A stretch of 47,351 nucleotides of DNA from Caballeronia temeraria (GCF_001544795.2 NZ_FCOI02000046.1:1-47351); one strand, 5' to 3'. Numbered from the stretch's first letter, positions 7,119-15,738 are shown. The notes: a model not told the origin generated them from the letters alone. A program made the numbers and translations.

Positions 7119-7828
7119 AGAATCACTTCCTCCTTCTCTGCGTCCCAGTTCTCGATGCGGTTCATCCACGCGCAGCGTGCTTGGACCAGTGCATCTTCTT
7201 CGGTGAGGCCAACCTTCTCGAATGCCTGCACTACCGTGGCCCAAACTGCGCCCTTGGTCTTTAGCAGCTTCTCGGCACCCACCGGACCCATGCCGGGGCA
7301 CCCCGGATAATTGTCCGTGGCGTCTCCAGTCAGCGTCTGGTACAGGAAGTGGCGGAACGCTGCCTTCTCGTCCGTCTCAACCCAGGTTCCTTCGAGCTTC
7401 TGATTCAAATGCAGCATCCGGCCCGGCACGCCGAGCAGGTCCTTGTCCATGGTTGCAATAAACGCCTTTCCGGGGTACTTGGTAGCAAGGATAGCTAAGC
7501 AATCGTCAGCCTCCAAAGTCGGCTTCTCGAAGGTCTTGTAGTTCTCCTTCGCCCACTCCTTGAGCGCTGCGTACCCTACGGGCTTGCGACCGCGCTTGGC
7601 CTTGTAGGGCGGGTAGACCTTGCGCCGGAAGTTGTCCGGACCCGTCATGCAGAGCACGAACTCGGTCTCGTCGGTCTGGTCCATCACCTTCTCGATCCAG
7701 CTTCGGAACTTGTCCTTAGCCAGCTTGAGGTCGGTAGTGATCGTCCAGACGTCCTCCTCCCACTCGATCTCGGTCTCTGCGGCAGCGCATGACGAGAACA
7801 ACGCGATGTCCGCGTCGAGGAGCATCAT
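7103..7828 (-). CDS. 5'-3' exonuclease (FEN family)
   Basis: The 241-aa protein shows the metal-binding acidic residues of the PIN/FEN superfamily: LLDADIALF at the N-terminus, LEADDCLAI near residue 105, TMDKDLL near 125 and GDATDNYPGCPGMGPVGAEK, which includes the helix-hairpin-helix DNA-binding segment. It is the functional analogue of T7 gp6, removing primers and degrading host DNA to feed replication. It overlaps the next gene by 1 nt (TAATG). Confidence 0.92.
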   Translation of the reverse strand: MMLLDADIALFSSCAAAETEIEWEEDVWTITTDLKLAKDKFRSWIEKVMDQTDETEFVLCMTGPDNFRRKVYPPYKAKRGRKPVGYAALKEWAKENYKTFEKPTLEADDCLAILATKYPGKAFIATMDKDLLGVPGRMLHLNQKLEGTWVETDEKAAFRHFLYQTLTGDATDNYPGCPGMGPVGAEKLLKTKGAVWATVVQAFEKVGLTEEDALVQARCAWMNRIENWDAEKEEVILWTPQ

Positions 7829-8400
7829 TACGCAGCCTCCACGGGTTCCAAGGACTTCGTGACCTTCACCTTGTACTCAGCGACCTGGACCACTTCCCAG
7901 ATCGAGAACTCTTCGCCGTCCGAGCCGTGGAGCAGAGCAGCAGCCTTGGCCGCTTCGAGGCTCGGGTACTCGGTCTTGCCGATGGTGTTGTTCACGCAGA
8001 TGCGGTAGGTGACCGGCTGGGCTTCGGGTTCGGATTCCACGGCCTCGAGGGCCGGGGCGAACTCGAGATCCTCTGCACCGAAGGCACCGAGGACCCCAGT
8101 AGGGTTAGCGCATTGGAAACACGCCCCCTCTCCGTCGTAGTCCTTTTCTACAGTGAGCACGCCACTCCAGACCTTGCTACATGACCAGCCCGGGGCAACC
8201 ACGCGGTCACCCACGCGGAACCCATCAGCCTCGAGTTCGCTCAGGAAGAAGCCAGCCTGCTTGCCATCGGCAGCCGTCACGCCCCAGTGGGACCCGAGGC
8301 CCGAGTCGACCGTCAGGCGACCATGGAATGCTTCCGGATGATGCACCTTGTACTCGGCCTTCAGGCGCACCTTGTCGCCAACCTTGAATTCGTTGCTCAT
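7828..8400 (-). CDS. Protein with two SH3/KOW-like repeats, unknown role
   Basis: The 190-aa protein has two similar N-terminal modules, FKVGDKVRLKAEYKVHHPEA and FRVGDRVVAPGWSCSKVW, each of the GDxV type seen in small SH3-like barrels. A Glu/Pro linker follows, then a C-terminal part (VTYRICVNNTIGKTEYPSLE) resembling small domains found in other phage proteins. The start at 8400 is the first ATG. It lies between the exonuclease and a small HTH-like gene. No function is assigned. Confidence 0.75.
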   Translation of the reverse strand: MSNEFKVGDKVRLKAEYKVHHPEAFHGRLTVDSGLGSHWGVTAADGKQAGFFLSELEADGFRVGDRVVAPGWSCSKVWSGVLTVEKDYDGEGACFQCANPTGVLGAFGAEDLEFAPALEAVESEPEAQPVTYRICVNNTIGKTEYPSLEAAKAAALLHGSDGEEFSIWEVVQVAEYKVKVTKSLEPVEAA

Positions 8401-8639
8401 GTTCTCTCTCGCTTTGTAGGGTGGTTGCGGGCTTTCGATTCCGCCGTTAGGCACTCGAGGCCCTTGGTCGTGAGGTGCCACCGGTTCGAAAACTCGGCCC
8501 ACTCGACCATGGTGGTTATGAAGCCAAGGCTTGCGGCCATGGCGATGTCTATTGCATGTGCGCGGGCAAAGTTGCCCTTGACGAATACGGGGGCACTGCG
8601 GCACTCCCGTAGTACGTGCATGAGGTCTGTGTGTTGCAT
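8397..8639 (-). CDS. Small helical protein, possible winged-helix
   Basis: The 80-aa protein starts MQHTDLMHVLRECRSAPVFV and contains NRWHLTTKGLECL, which resembles the wing and last helix of a small winged-helix domain. Its ATG overlaps the DNA polymerase stop (TGATG). It overlaps the next gene by 4 nt. Function is unknown. Confidence 0.7.
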   Translation of the reverse strand: MQHTDLMHVLRECRSAPVFVKGNFARAHAIDIAMAASLGFITTMVEWAEFSNRWHLTTKGLECLTAESKARNHPTKRERT

Positions 8640-10438
8640 CAGTGACAATCCGCCCACGAAGCCCCAGTCTTGAATTCGGCGTCGACCGGGCACTTAAACT
8701 TGAAGTAGTCGCCCGCCTTTCTGGCACACCCAGCGACCATCTCGCCGAAGGCTTCTTCGGAGCCTTCCTTGACGGCCCATTGAAGCTCATCGTGGACCCA
8801 GCCCAGGAGCGTGAAATCCCTGTCCCAGCCGTACTTAAAGCCGCGACGTTCAGCTTCGTGGAAGCACTCAATCAGCCACTGTTTGGCAATGAGGGCGCCC
8901 GCGCCCTGAAGCAGCGTATTGAGTGCAGCGTGCTTATGACGCACGGGTACCCTACGGCCATCGAGGCCGATCAAGAAGCCGCGTTCTGCCGCCTTGTCCA
9001 CGGCCTTCTTCAGGGACCCCAGAGCAGGGAGCTTACGAAGGAAGGACTCTTTGAGCTTCTTGCCCTCCTTAGCGCCCTTGCCAACAATCGAGCCGATCTT
9101 TGCGTCCCCAGCCCCATAGAGCCAGCCGTAAATAAAAGTTTTCGCGTTGTCCCGTGTGGGCAACCCTGCAGCCTCTTGGTTTACGGTGTGGATGTCTCCG
9201 TTGAGGATCACTTCCCCGTAGGCCCCTTGGTCCCACCTCGCCATGTAGTGGGCAAGGCATCGCAGTTCGATCCCGGAAAGGTCGACCCCGACTTGTCGGA
9301 AGCCTGGACGCACGCCCCAAAGACCTCGGCACTCCTTGCCCCACAAGGCCCGCACTGTGGGCACTTGAGCAACGTTGGGCCATGAGTGCGTGCAGCGGCC
9401 CGTAACCGCCCCGTTGGTGTTGATGGAGTGGTGGATGTGCCCCTTACGCTCATGCTTTAGCCACGCCTGGTTGCCTTCTGCAAGCTGACCAATGCGCTTT
9501 TCGAGCAGGAAGTAGTGGGAGAGGAATTTGGCCTCGGGGTAGTCCAGCTTCTCGAGGATCGTTTCGTCAATCTGCGGCTTCCCGCCTTCGGTGAAAGCCT
9601 TAGGCTCCCAGCCGTACTTGACGATCAGCCGTTGGGCTATCTGGTCCCGGCTTCCAGGATTAAATTCGACAATGCGATCCTTGAGCCGCTTACCTGTCTT
9701 CTCGGAGAAACGCTCAATGACCAGGGGAGGGAAGGTGTCCAGCATCTGTTGGCGAATTGCATCGCGCTCGGCTGCCAGCTTCGAATAGAGTTCTACGGCT
9801 GCCTGGGTGTTAAAAGGCCACCCACTCCGGGTCATCATGGAGCAATACTGGCGAACCTCATGCTCAATCTCGATGGCTTGCTGGGAGTACTCGAGGGCGC
9901 TGAAGTGGTTGTAGAGGGTCTCAGTGACCTCCACGTCCTGCACGCAGTATTCAAGCATCGCGGTGCTGAACTCTGCCCACTCAAGGCCATCGGGATACTT
10001 CTGGTCAGGGTTGTTGGCGACCCATGCAGCCTTAAACTCTTCGGCATAGTCCCCCTTCAACACACCAAGCCTCATACCCCACGCCTCAAGTGCGTGCGAC
10101 CCTACACGCTTCGCAGGGAGCCTTCCGGCCTTCACGTGGCCCCCGTCACGGGTGAGCAAGTCGGGGAAGAACAGGCGGGAGATGACCAAGGTATCCGTGA
10201 CCTTCTTGAAGTCAAAGGAGAACCACGGATACAGCTTCTGGATTACCGGAAGGTCATAGTCCAGCCCGTTGTGGAAGATCAGATGGTCCGCCTGCTGCAG
10301 CAACTTGATGCCATCTTCAATGGCCCCGCCGTGGAACGTGGATACCTTTCCGGTGTCCGCATCCTTCGCGACCAAGCAATGAATTACTGTAACGTCATGG
10401 AGAAGCCCATTCGTTTCGATGTCGGCGATGAGCCTCAT
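8639..10438 (-). CDS. Family A DNA polymerase, T7 gp5-like
   Basis: The 599-aa replicative polymerase has an N-terminal 3'-5' exonuclease (ADIETNGLL, FHNGLDYDLPVI, YCVQDVEVT) and the polymerase domain: motif A VDLSGIELRCLAHYMARW, motif B RDNAKTFIYGWLYGAGD, motif C WVHDELQW with the catalytic Asp. T7 gp5 is about 700 residues, so this enzyme is about 100 shorter. I see no clear thioredoxin-binding insertion in the thumb, so processivity may be achieved differently. AGGA precedes the start. It is separated from the primase-helicase by an HNH gene, an RNA ligase and a small ORF. Confidence 0.97.
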   Translation of the reverse strand: MRLIADIETNGLLHDVTVIHCLVAKDADTGKVSTFHGGAIEDGIKLLQQADHLIFHNGLDYDLPVIQKLYPWFSFDFKKVTDTLVISRLFFPDLLTRDGGHVKAGRLPAKRVGSHALEAWGMRLGVLKGDYAEEFKAAWVANNPDQKYPDGLEWAEFSTAMLEYCVQDVEVTETLYNHFSALEYSQQAIEIEHEVRQYCSMMTRSGWPFNTQAAVELYSKLAAERDAIRQQMLDTFPPLVIERFSEKTGKRLKDRIVEFNPGSRDQIAQRLIVKYGWEPKAFTEGGKPQIDETILEKLDYPEAKFLSHYFLLEKRIGQLAEGNQAWLKHERKGHIHHSINTNGAVTGRCTHSWPNVAQVPTVRALWGKECRGLWGVRPGFRQVGVDLSGIELRCLAHYMARWDQGAYGEVILNGDIHTVNQEAAGLPTRDNAKTFIYGWLYGAGDAKIGSIVGKGAKEGKKLKESFLRKLPALGSLKKAVDKAAERGFLIGLDGRRVPVRHKHAALNTLLQGAGALIAKQWLIECFHEAERRGFKYGWDRDFTLLGWVHDELQWAVKEGSEEAFGEMVAGCARKAGDYFKFKCPVDAEFKTGASWADCH

Positions 10439-10453
10439 ATGAAGTCCTAAGTA

Positions 10454-10945
10454 TTAGTGGCGTGCAAACTCGCCGTGTAGTTTCGCTCTTGCAGTCTGTA
10501 TCGCTGCTACGGCTTCTTCGAAAGTAGCGTAGCGGCCCATGTTTCTGTTCTTACCGCCCACGCACACCTGCGCTACCCACTTCTCACGTTCCTTGGACCA
10601 AGACACCCCCTTTACACCTGACGTGGAGTTCCTATGAACCCGCTTATTCCACTGATTCTGTTCAGGCGTTGCGTCCCTAAGGTTGTGCCAAGCGTTGCAA
10701 CCGGGCGACCCGTTCTCGTGGTCTATTAGTTCAGAAGGCCACTGTCCGGTCACCCACAACCACGCTAATCGGTGCGCCTGGTAACGGGTCCCGTCAACTT
10801 TTATGCCTGTGTATCCACCCGTTACTTGTGTGCCTGCCCGCTTACTTTGAAAGCCGATACGGGCGCACTTCTTCCAGTAGAACCGTCCGGTGACCACCTC
10901 GTAATGCAGGAGGTCCCGCACTCGTTCGGCGGTCAACTCAGTCAT
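10454..10945 (-). CDS. HNH homing endonuclease with AP2-like domain
   Basis: The 163-aa protein has an HNH core (YQAHRLAWLWVTGQWPSELI, DHENGSPGCNAWHNLRDAT) and a C-terminal AP2-type DNA-binding domain (SGVKGVSWSKEREKWVAQV, then GRYATFEEA). Free-standing genes of this kind are mobile and sit between essential phage genes. The ribosome-binding context ACTTAGGA before this gene recurs before the DNA polymerase, as expected if the gene was inserted next to a duplicated leader. Confidence 0.92.
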   Translation of the reverse strand: MTELTAERVRDLLHYEVVTGRFYWKKCARIGFQSKRAGTQVTGGYTGIKVDGTRYQAHRLAWLWVTGQWPSELIDHENGSPGCNAWHNLRDATPEQNQWNKRVHRNSTSGVKGVSWSKEREKWVAQVCVGGKNRNMGRYATFEEAVAAIQTARAKLHGEFARH

Positions 10946-10961
10946 GTGTTGGACTCCTAAG

Positions 10962-11558
10962 TTATTCAGTCAAGCCTTTCGGCAGTTGGTCGTTTTCGAG
11001 CAGCACCTTGAAGTTCTGCTTCGAGGCCGTGTGGTACACGATGATGCCCTCGGGTCGCATGAAGCCGGGGACCGCGCGGCTGCCGTGTTTGCGGAAGTAC
11101 GCAAGCTGGTCGTCAACTTCGACGAGCGAGCACTGAGCGAGCACCGGGACCACTTCGCAACACTTCGGGGTATCCGGGTTGTGCCTGCCCCAACGGGCCG
11201 TGTTGAACAGAGCGAATCGCTTGTGGTCGAGGCCGTAGCCCCGTTGGATCCCTTGGCCGTACCACTCGCCAAAGTGCTGGCCTTCGCCGAGCTTGAAGAG
11301 TTCCGCTTGGTTCTCGTAGCACCACTGGGCGAAGCCGTAGTTGTCCGTGGTCTTGCCAGGGGTGATCCAGCGGGACCGCGAACCGACTCGCATGGTCATC
11401 AGTAGGCCATCCGGCGTGTACGTCTCAGCGATGATGTGCTCATCTGCGAGGCGGTCGTCCTTCGTGATCACCACCTGGGCGTTCGTGCCGTCCAGCTTCT
11501 CGGTGATCACGATGTCCCGCTTCAGGCGCGGGGTCTTCGGGTAGGGGACGAATTCCAT
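10962..11558 (-). CDS. RNA ligase, Rnl2-like, short form
   Basis: The 198-aa nucleotidyltransferase has motif I ITEKLDGTNAQ (the Lys that takes AMP), GSRSRWI, motif III-like GEWYGQGIQRGY, motif IV PEGIIVYH and motif V NFKVLLEND. This matches the catalytic domain of T4 Rnl2-type RNA ligases rather than a full DNA ligase; there is no OB or C-terminal domain. It could repair nicked RNA or tRNA. The nearby tRNA-like gene makes tRNA repair worth considering. T7-like phages usually carry a DNA ligase here, so a role in DNA joining cannot be excluded. Confidence 0.85.
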   Translation of the reverse strand: MEFVPYPKTPRLKRDIVITEKLDGTNAQVVITKDDRLADEHIIAETYTPDGLLMTMRVGSRSRWITPGKTTDNYGFAQWCYENQAELFKLGEGQHFGEWYGQGIQRGYGLDHKRFALFNTARWGRHNPDTPKCCEVVPVLAQCSLVEVDDQLAYFRKHGSRAVPGFMRPEGIIVYHTASKQNFKVLLENDQLPKGLTE

Positions 11559-11559
11559 G

Positions 11560-11751
11560 TCAGCCCTCGATGCGGTTCTTGAGAATGGCGTACAGCGCCA
11601 GTTGTTGAGCGGGGTTCAGTTCGACCACATCATCCGGAGTCTCTTCGAAGCAGCCTTCGCACAGGTACAGCGACGAGTCGCCTTCGTACTTGCAGATGTC
11701 CAGGGCTTCATCCTGGTACAGCGTCGTTATTGCGTTGACATCAAAATCCAT
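11560..11751 (-). CDS. Hypothetical small acidic protein with Cys pair
   Basis: The 63-aa protein starts MDFDVNAITTLYQDEALDIC and contains LCEGCFEETPDD. The ATG at 11751 has GAGGAA upstream. It overlaps the end of the primase-helicase by 11 nt. Function is unknown. Confidence 0.7.
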   Translation of the reverse strand: MDFDVNAITTLYQDEALDICKYEGDSSLYLCEGCFEETPDDVVELNPAQQLALYAILKNRIEG

Positions 11752-13366
11752 ACGCTTCCTCTGCTTCCTTTTCAGGGACAAACCCATCGGCGTCATAGAG
11801 ACGTCCAGTGTCGGTGTCGTATCCCAGGGTGATCGTTTTGCCAGTAGCCTGGCCCGTGTTCCGGTCTTTGATGACGCGGAAGGTAGTCATGCGGGACTCC
11901 TCGTCCTCGCCTTGCGTGTTTCGCTCGAGGCCGAACATGAAGTGCGACCACATGCCGATGGCGTTGGAGCCTCGGAACTGGGTCTGCTTCACACGCCCAC
12001 CTTCCTCATGCGGAGGGCCGTCCTTGGGCCTCGTCAAGTGGCTGATGAAGTGCAGGTAGATCTTGAGTTCAAGGGCCAGCGCCGCAAGCTCGGCCATGAT
12101 CTGGTCCAGGCCGCGCCGTTCGTCCTCTTCGTTGGCCGCGAGGGCCGTGAGGTGATCCAGGTAGATCGACTTGCAGCCGAGGCCGTGGACCATGTAGCGA
12201 ATCTTCGCCTTGACCACATCCCAGTCTGCTGCGCCGAACGAGTTGTAGAGGTGGAGGTTGTCTCCCTCGGAGATCATGGCCAGAGCGGCCCTACGATCCT
12301 CTACAGTGGCCTTGCGAGGGACGTGGAGTATCTTCCCTGCGGCCTTACCAGCGATCCGCCGTGCGGTCTCTACGACCGGCTGCTCGAGGTAGATCACGCC
12401 GACCTTGAGCTTCAACTCCAGCAGGTCGTACGCGATGCCCTGGGTGAACCAGTCGGTCTTCCCGATACCCGTTCCTGCGCCGAACGCATAGCACTCCCCT
12501 TCGCGGCGTCCGTAGGTCAGCTTCGTGAGGCTGTCGAGCCACCAGGGTGCCCCATCGGGAATCTCGCGCTCTGCCTCCTCGGCCACCTCGGAGATCGAAA
12601 CGATCCCATCGGGCCGGTACGGCTTGGCGTTCCAGATAGCCTTGATGACTTCCTCGCCTGCACCCGCCTTCAGGCAGTCGTTGGGGTCCTTGTGGGGCAG
12701 GGAGGCGATCTTCGCCACGCCCGGTTCGAACATCTCGGCTACTTCCTTCGCTGCTGCCTGTCCAGGTTCGTCCTGGTCAAACATCAGGATGATCTCTTCG
12801 AACTGTTGGAAGAAGTCCATCTGCCGTGCGATGTCTCGCTTGGCCCCTTGGGCACCGTTGGGCACCGAGACCACCGGCCACTTGTTGCCTTGCAACTGGG
12901 AGACCGTCAGGGCGTCAATCTCGCCCTCGGTCACCACCAGCTTCTTGCCGCCCGACCACAACTGCTGGCCGAACATTTGGGGATGCTTAGTTTCCCCGAC
13001 GAACTTGAATTCCTTGTCTTTGCCGCGAGCCTTGAAGGCCACGACTTGCCCGTCCTTGTAGTACGGGTACATGTGGACGACAGAGCCGCTGTTGAGCTTC
13101 CCCACACGCACACCGAACTTGCGGCATGTCTCGGCGCTGATCTGCCGTGCGGGCAGTCCGCCATCTGCATCCGCATCGCGGTATTCGTCCAGGTTTGCCG
13201 CCACTTTCTTCCTTCCTGTGTAGTGTTGTGTTTCGCCATCCCCGCGCTCGAAGTGCCCACACGAAAAGCAATGTGAATGGCCATCGGAGTACAGAGCATT
13301 GGCATCGCTCGAGCCGCACTCGTCGCACGGCCCCTTGCGGATCAGTGTGGATTCTTCGTGGTTCAT
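11741..13366 (-). CDS. Bifunctional primase-helicase, T7 gp4-like
   Basis: The 541-aa protein begins with a zinc finger (CDECGSSDA ... CFSCGHF) that reads the primer site. A TOPRIM primase domain follows (VVTEGEIDALTVSQL and FDQDEPG), then a DnaB-like RecA helicase domain with Walker A GAGTGIGKTDWF, Walker B-type IYLDHLTALA and a later HFISH/R segment. The length is close to T7 gp4 (566). It would unwind DNA ahead of the family A polymerase and make primers. Confidence 0.96.
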   Translation of the reverse strand: MNHEESTLIRKGPCDECGSSDANALYSDGHSHCFSCGHFERGDGETQHYTGRKKVAANLDEYRDADADGGLPARQISAETCRKFGVRVGKLNSGSVVHMYPYYKDGQVVAFKARGKDKEFKFVGETKHPQMFGQQLWSGGKKLVVTEGEIDALTVSQLQGNKWPVVSVPNGAQGAKRDIARQMDFFQQFEEIILMFDQDEPGQAAAKEVAEMFEPGVAKIASLPHKDPNDCLKAGAGEEVIKAIWNAKPYRPDGIVSISEVAEEAEREIPDGAPWWLDSLTKLTYGRREGECYAFGAGTGIGKTDWFTQGIAYDLLELKLKVGVIYLEQPVVETARRIAGKAAGKILHVPRKATVEDRRAALAMISEGDNLHLYNSFGAADWDVVKAKIRYMVHGLGCKSIYLDHLTALAANEEDERRGLDQIMAELAALALELKIYLHFISHLTRPKDGPPHEEGGRVKQTQFRGSNAIGMWSHFMFGLERNTQGEDEESRMTTFRVIKDRNTGQATGKTITLGYDTDTGRLYDADGFVPEKEAEEAYGF

Positions 13367-13369
13367 GGG

Positions 13370-13570
13370 TTATTGGTCTTCTGTCCAGCGTTTTCCGCAA
13401 GTTGCGCACTCGCAGTCGTAAAAGTACTCTGTCGGCCCCCCGTACTCCTCGACAGCGAAGGGCACTCGAAGTACCTCACCTGCATGTGGGCGGGCTGCGC
13501 GAGCTTCCGCCGCCTTGCGAGACCAATGCTTGGCACGCTGAACGGTGAACTTGATCTCGGATTCGGTCAT
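13370..13570 (-). CDS. Hypothetical small protein with CxxC
   Basis: The 66-aa protein starts MTESEIKFTVQRAKHWSRKA and ends DCECATCGKRWTEDQ, a Cys cluster that may bind zinc. The ATG at 13570 overlaps the upstream stop (ATGA). Function is unknown. Confidence 0.7.
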   Translation of the reverse strand: MTESEIKFTVQRAKHWSRKAAEARAARPHAGEVLRVPFAVEEYGGPTEYFYDCECATCGKRWTEDQ

Positions 13571-13779
13571 CGCCCCAGGCCCTCCCACGGGGCTTGGACG
13601 CCCGCATCGTCGAGGTGGTCTTCCAGATCCCACAGGACCTTGGCTTCTTCGATGGACAGGTTCGCCGCCACGCGGACGTCCTGCTTGTAGGTGTCCAGCA
13701 GGAGACCCCGGAGGACCACTGCGGTGTCCAGGGGCATCACCACCTTCACGTTGCCGTTCTTGGTGTGTTTGACTTTCAT
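13567..13779 (-). CDS. Hypothetical small protein
   Basis: The 70-aa protein starts MKVKHTKNGNVKVVMPLDTA. It is strand then helix, with a C-terminal acidic stretch (WDLEDHLDDAG). The ATG overlapping the upstream TGA decides the start; an ATG at 13794 is also in frame. Function is unknown. Confidence 0.7.
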   Translation of the reverse strand: MKVKHTKNGNVKVVMPLDTAVVLRGLLLDTYKQDVRVAANLSIEEAKVLWDLEDHLDDAGVQAPWEGLGR

Positions 13780-13976
13780 GCGGGTAGGTCCCATTGGTGG
13801 ACTACTTCACCGCTCGTAAGGTCTACGACCACGAACGGATACTCGTGGGGGTAGCTGCAAGGCGACATGTGGACGCTAATCGGCCCCTCCTTGATCGCCT
13901 CATCGAGGGTCTGAAACCCGTTTGGGTTGGTCAGTCGTGCTCGCTGGCTACCTTCTGCGTCTCGAATGATGAACAT
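13776..13976 (-). CDS. Hypothetical small protein
   Basis: The 66-aa protein starts MFIIRDAEGSQRARLTNPNG and looks like a compact alpha-beta domain. Start and stop overlap the neighbours (TGATG, ATGA). Function is unknown. Confidence 0.7.
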   Translation of the reverse strand: MFIIRDAEGSQRARLTNPNGFQTLDEAIKEGPISVHMSPCSYPHEYPFVVVDLTSGEVVHQWDLPA

Positions 13977-14188
13977 CAGAGTTTCTCCGGGGTCCCGAGG
14001 ATGTACCGGCAGTACCGCTGACCCGTGACCGGGTGAGCACGCATACTGCTGTGGATGTTGAAGCCAGCATCGCGGAGTTCCGTGATACGGCGGGTGAGGC
14101 TTTGGACCCCGTGGTCCAGGAGTGCCTCGCGTTGGGTGATGCTGCCTGCCTTGCGCAGGTGCTTCAGCAAGACTTGGGTTTGGGTCAT
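13976..14188 (-). CDS. Small helix-turn-helix protein
   Basis: The 70-aa protein has LLKHLRKAGSITQREALLDH followed by QSLTRRITELRDAGFNI, the pattern of a small winged-helix/HTH domain common in phage early regions. It could be a regulator or a replication accessory. It is the only HTH protein of recognisable type in the early block. Confidence 0.8.
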   Translation of the reverse strand: MTQTQVLLKHLRKAGSITQREALLDHGVQSLTRRITELRDAGFNIHSSMRAHPVTGQRYCRYILGTPEKL

Positions 14189-14604
14189 GACGTCTTCCTT
14201 AGATAGTCAATTGCCGATTGAAGGGATTTTTGGCTGTCCTTAAAAAGACCGAGCGCACGATTGCAGTGGTAGCACAGGAGTCCGCGCACCTTTCCGGTTG
14301 TGTGGCAGTGGTCTACGCACGCTGAGGAGGCTGTCTGTCCCGCGTGGATTAGACCCGTCTCGCAGATGGCGCACTTATTCTGCTGCTGCTCGGTGAGTGC
14401 TTGGTACTGCATAGCATCAACGCCGTACTTCTGACGCATTCGTTGGTATCTAAGGACGCCTTTTTCGCGCATCTTTGCTTTGTACGCCTTGGTCCTGGCG
14501 CTCGAGCAAGGACGACAGTAGGTGTATAGCCCGTCTTTCGCCCTCGATTGCTTGTTGAAATCTTCGCGCGGCTTCGCTACGCCGCACATCTTGCATACCT
14601 TCAC
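14185..14604 (-). CDS. Endonuclease VII-like (HNH/treble-clef) nuclease
   Basis: The 139-aa protein has an N-terminal Cys pair (CKMCGVAKPREDFNK, CRPCSSARTK), then NKCAICETG, VDHCHTTGKVRGLLCYHCNR, the catalytic segment of T4 gp49-type nucleases. It could be a branched-DNA resolvase or a mobile homing nuclease. It lies directly beside the T7-type endonuclease I, so the phage would have two nucleases of overlapping purpose. It overlaps that gene by 4 nt. Confidence 0.9.
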   Translation of the reverse strand: MKVCKMCGVAKPREDFNKQSRAKDGLYTYCRPCSSARTKAYKAKMREKGVLRYQRMRQKYGVDAMQYQALTEQQQNKCAICETGLIHAGQTASSACVDHCHTTGKVRGLLCYHCNRALGLFKDSQKSLQSAIDYLRKTS

Positions 14605-15032
14605 TTACTGGGCTCCTTGAGCCACGCCTCCGGTATCAAGCGGTCGGCGTAAAGGTAACCGTGTTTCGTACACCAAGATGCGTAAGTGGATTGACTTCCC
14701 TTGTATAAGGGGCTGGCACTGCGGGTAAAGACGAAGCGCACATCGAGGTGGGGGTGGGCCTTCTTGACTGCGAGGTGTTTGCTACGGTCCTCGGATGTGA
14801 AGAGGCCCTTTCCTTCCACGATGATGCCGTTGGGGAGTCTGAAGTCGGGTCGGTACTCATGCTCGATCTGATACTTCAGACGGAGCTTCTCGTACTCGTA
14901 CTCGACCCCTGCTTCCTCCAACTGCGCGGCGATCTTGTCTTCGAGACCGCTTCGCAACTTCGCCTTCACCTTGACCAATCCGTTCTTTTTGGAGAACCAG
15001 TTGGCCTTTGAGGCTCGGGCGCGGATCTTCAT
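14601..15032 (-). CDS. Endonuclease I, T7 gp3-like Holliday-junction resolvase
   Basis: The 143-aa protein carries the active-site set of T7 endonuclease I: KLRSGLEDKIAAQLEE, then YRPDFRLPNGIIVEGKGLF (Asp, Glu, Lys) and DRSKHLAVKKAHP. The family cuts four-way junctions and single-stranded DNA, debranching replicating phage DNA before packaging. Length matches the family (about 150). Confidence 0.95.
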   Translation of the reverse strand: MKIRARASKANWFSKKNGLVKVKAKLRSGLEDKIAAQLEEAGVEYEYEKLRLKYQIEHEYRPDFRLPNGIIVEGKGLFTSEDRSKHLAVKKAHPHLDVRFVFTRSASPLYKGSQSTYASWCTKHGYLYADRLIPEAWLKEPSK

Positions 15033-15605
15033 TTAGAAGTCCACGTTGCCGTCTTCTTCCGACGAATCGTCCGAGCCTTCGCTCTCGTCGTTGAAGCTCG
15101 ACGGTGCCTCGTTGCTCGCCACGTAGCCGTCCTCGTCGTCTTCCGGTTGGAAGCCTTCGCCGCCGAACTCGACCAGCTTGATGAGTTGCACTTCGTTGAG
15201 GTATGCCGTCACACCACCGCCGAAGCCCTCGTAGCTCGAGAACGCGCCCTTGACGCGGATCGTCGAACCGCCGCCGATGCGAAGATCATCCGCATTACGG
15301 ATCGGGTTGCCCTTGGCATCGAACAGCTTCGGCTTCTTCTTCGTCTTGAACGTGAACGTGACCGTGTCATCGTCGTTCTCGACATACGGGTACTTGATAC
15401 CTTCGGGCATCACGATCTTCTTGGTCTTCTTGTCGAGGACCGCGAGTTCGTTGGCCTCTTCCTGGGCCAGTTCCATCAGCTTCTCAGCCTGCTCCCGGGG
15501 GAGCGTGATGGACGTTTTGTACTTGCCTTCCGGGTCGAACTTCGTGTCCGGCTTGGAGAGGTTGGTGTAGCCTGCGGGGCCTTTCGGCGTCGTGAAGTTT
15601 TTCAT
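15033..15605 (-). CDS. Single-stranded DNA-binding protein, T7 gp2.5-like
   Basis: The 190-aa protein starts MKNFTTPKGPAGYTNLSKPD, has a strand-rich OB-type core (YKTSITLPREQAEKL, DTVTFTFKTKKKPKLFDAKG) and ends in a strongly acidic tail of about 35 residues closing with NVDF. The acidic tail with a terminal Phe is the protein-interaction element of phage SSBs. The start at 15605 is the first ATG matching the family start. Confidence 0.85.
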   Translation of the reverse strand: MKNFTTPKGPAGYTNLSKPDTKFDPEGKYKTSITLPREQAEKLMELAQEEANELAVLDKKTKKIVMPEGIKYPYVENDDDTVTFTFKTKKKPKLFDAKGNPIRNADDLRIGGGSTIRVKGAFSSYEGFGGGVTAYLNEVQLIKLVEFGGEGFQPEDDEDGYVASNEAPSSFNDESEGSDDSSEEDGNVDF

Positions 15606-15609
15606 GTGG

Positions 15610-15738
15610 TCAGTCGTTGAAGTAGGGGTCGAAGAGTTCGCGGTCTTCGAGGGTGTTAAGGTCGTAACCGAGGGCCATGAAGCCCACGGCCACATCCAGC
15701 GGCATCGGGTCAGAGGTGCCGAATTCTTGGTTGTCCAT
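15610..15738 (-). CDS. Hypothetical 42-residue acidic protein
   Basis: The ORF starts MDNQEFGTSDPMPLDVAVGF and ends FDPYFND. It is the first gene after the leftward phage promoter and lies 4 nt before the SSB gene. The frame stays open upstream to 15807, but no better start is seen. Function is unknown. Confidence 0.55.
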   Translation of the reverse strand: MDNQEFGTSDPMPLDVAVGFMALGYDLNTLEDRELFDPYFND

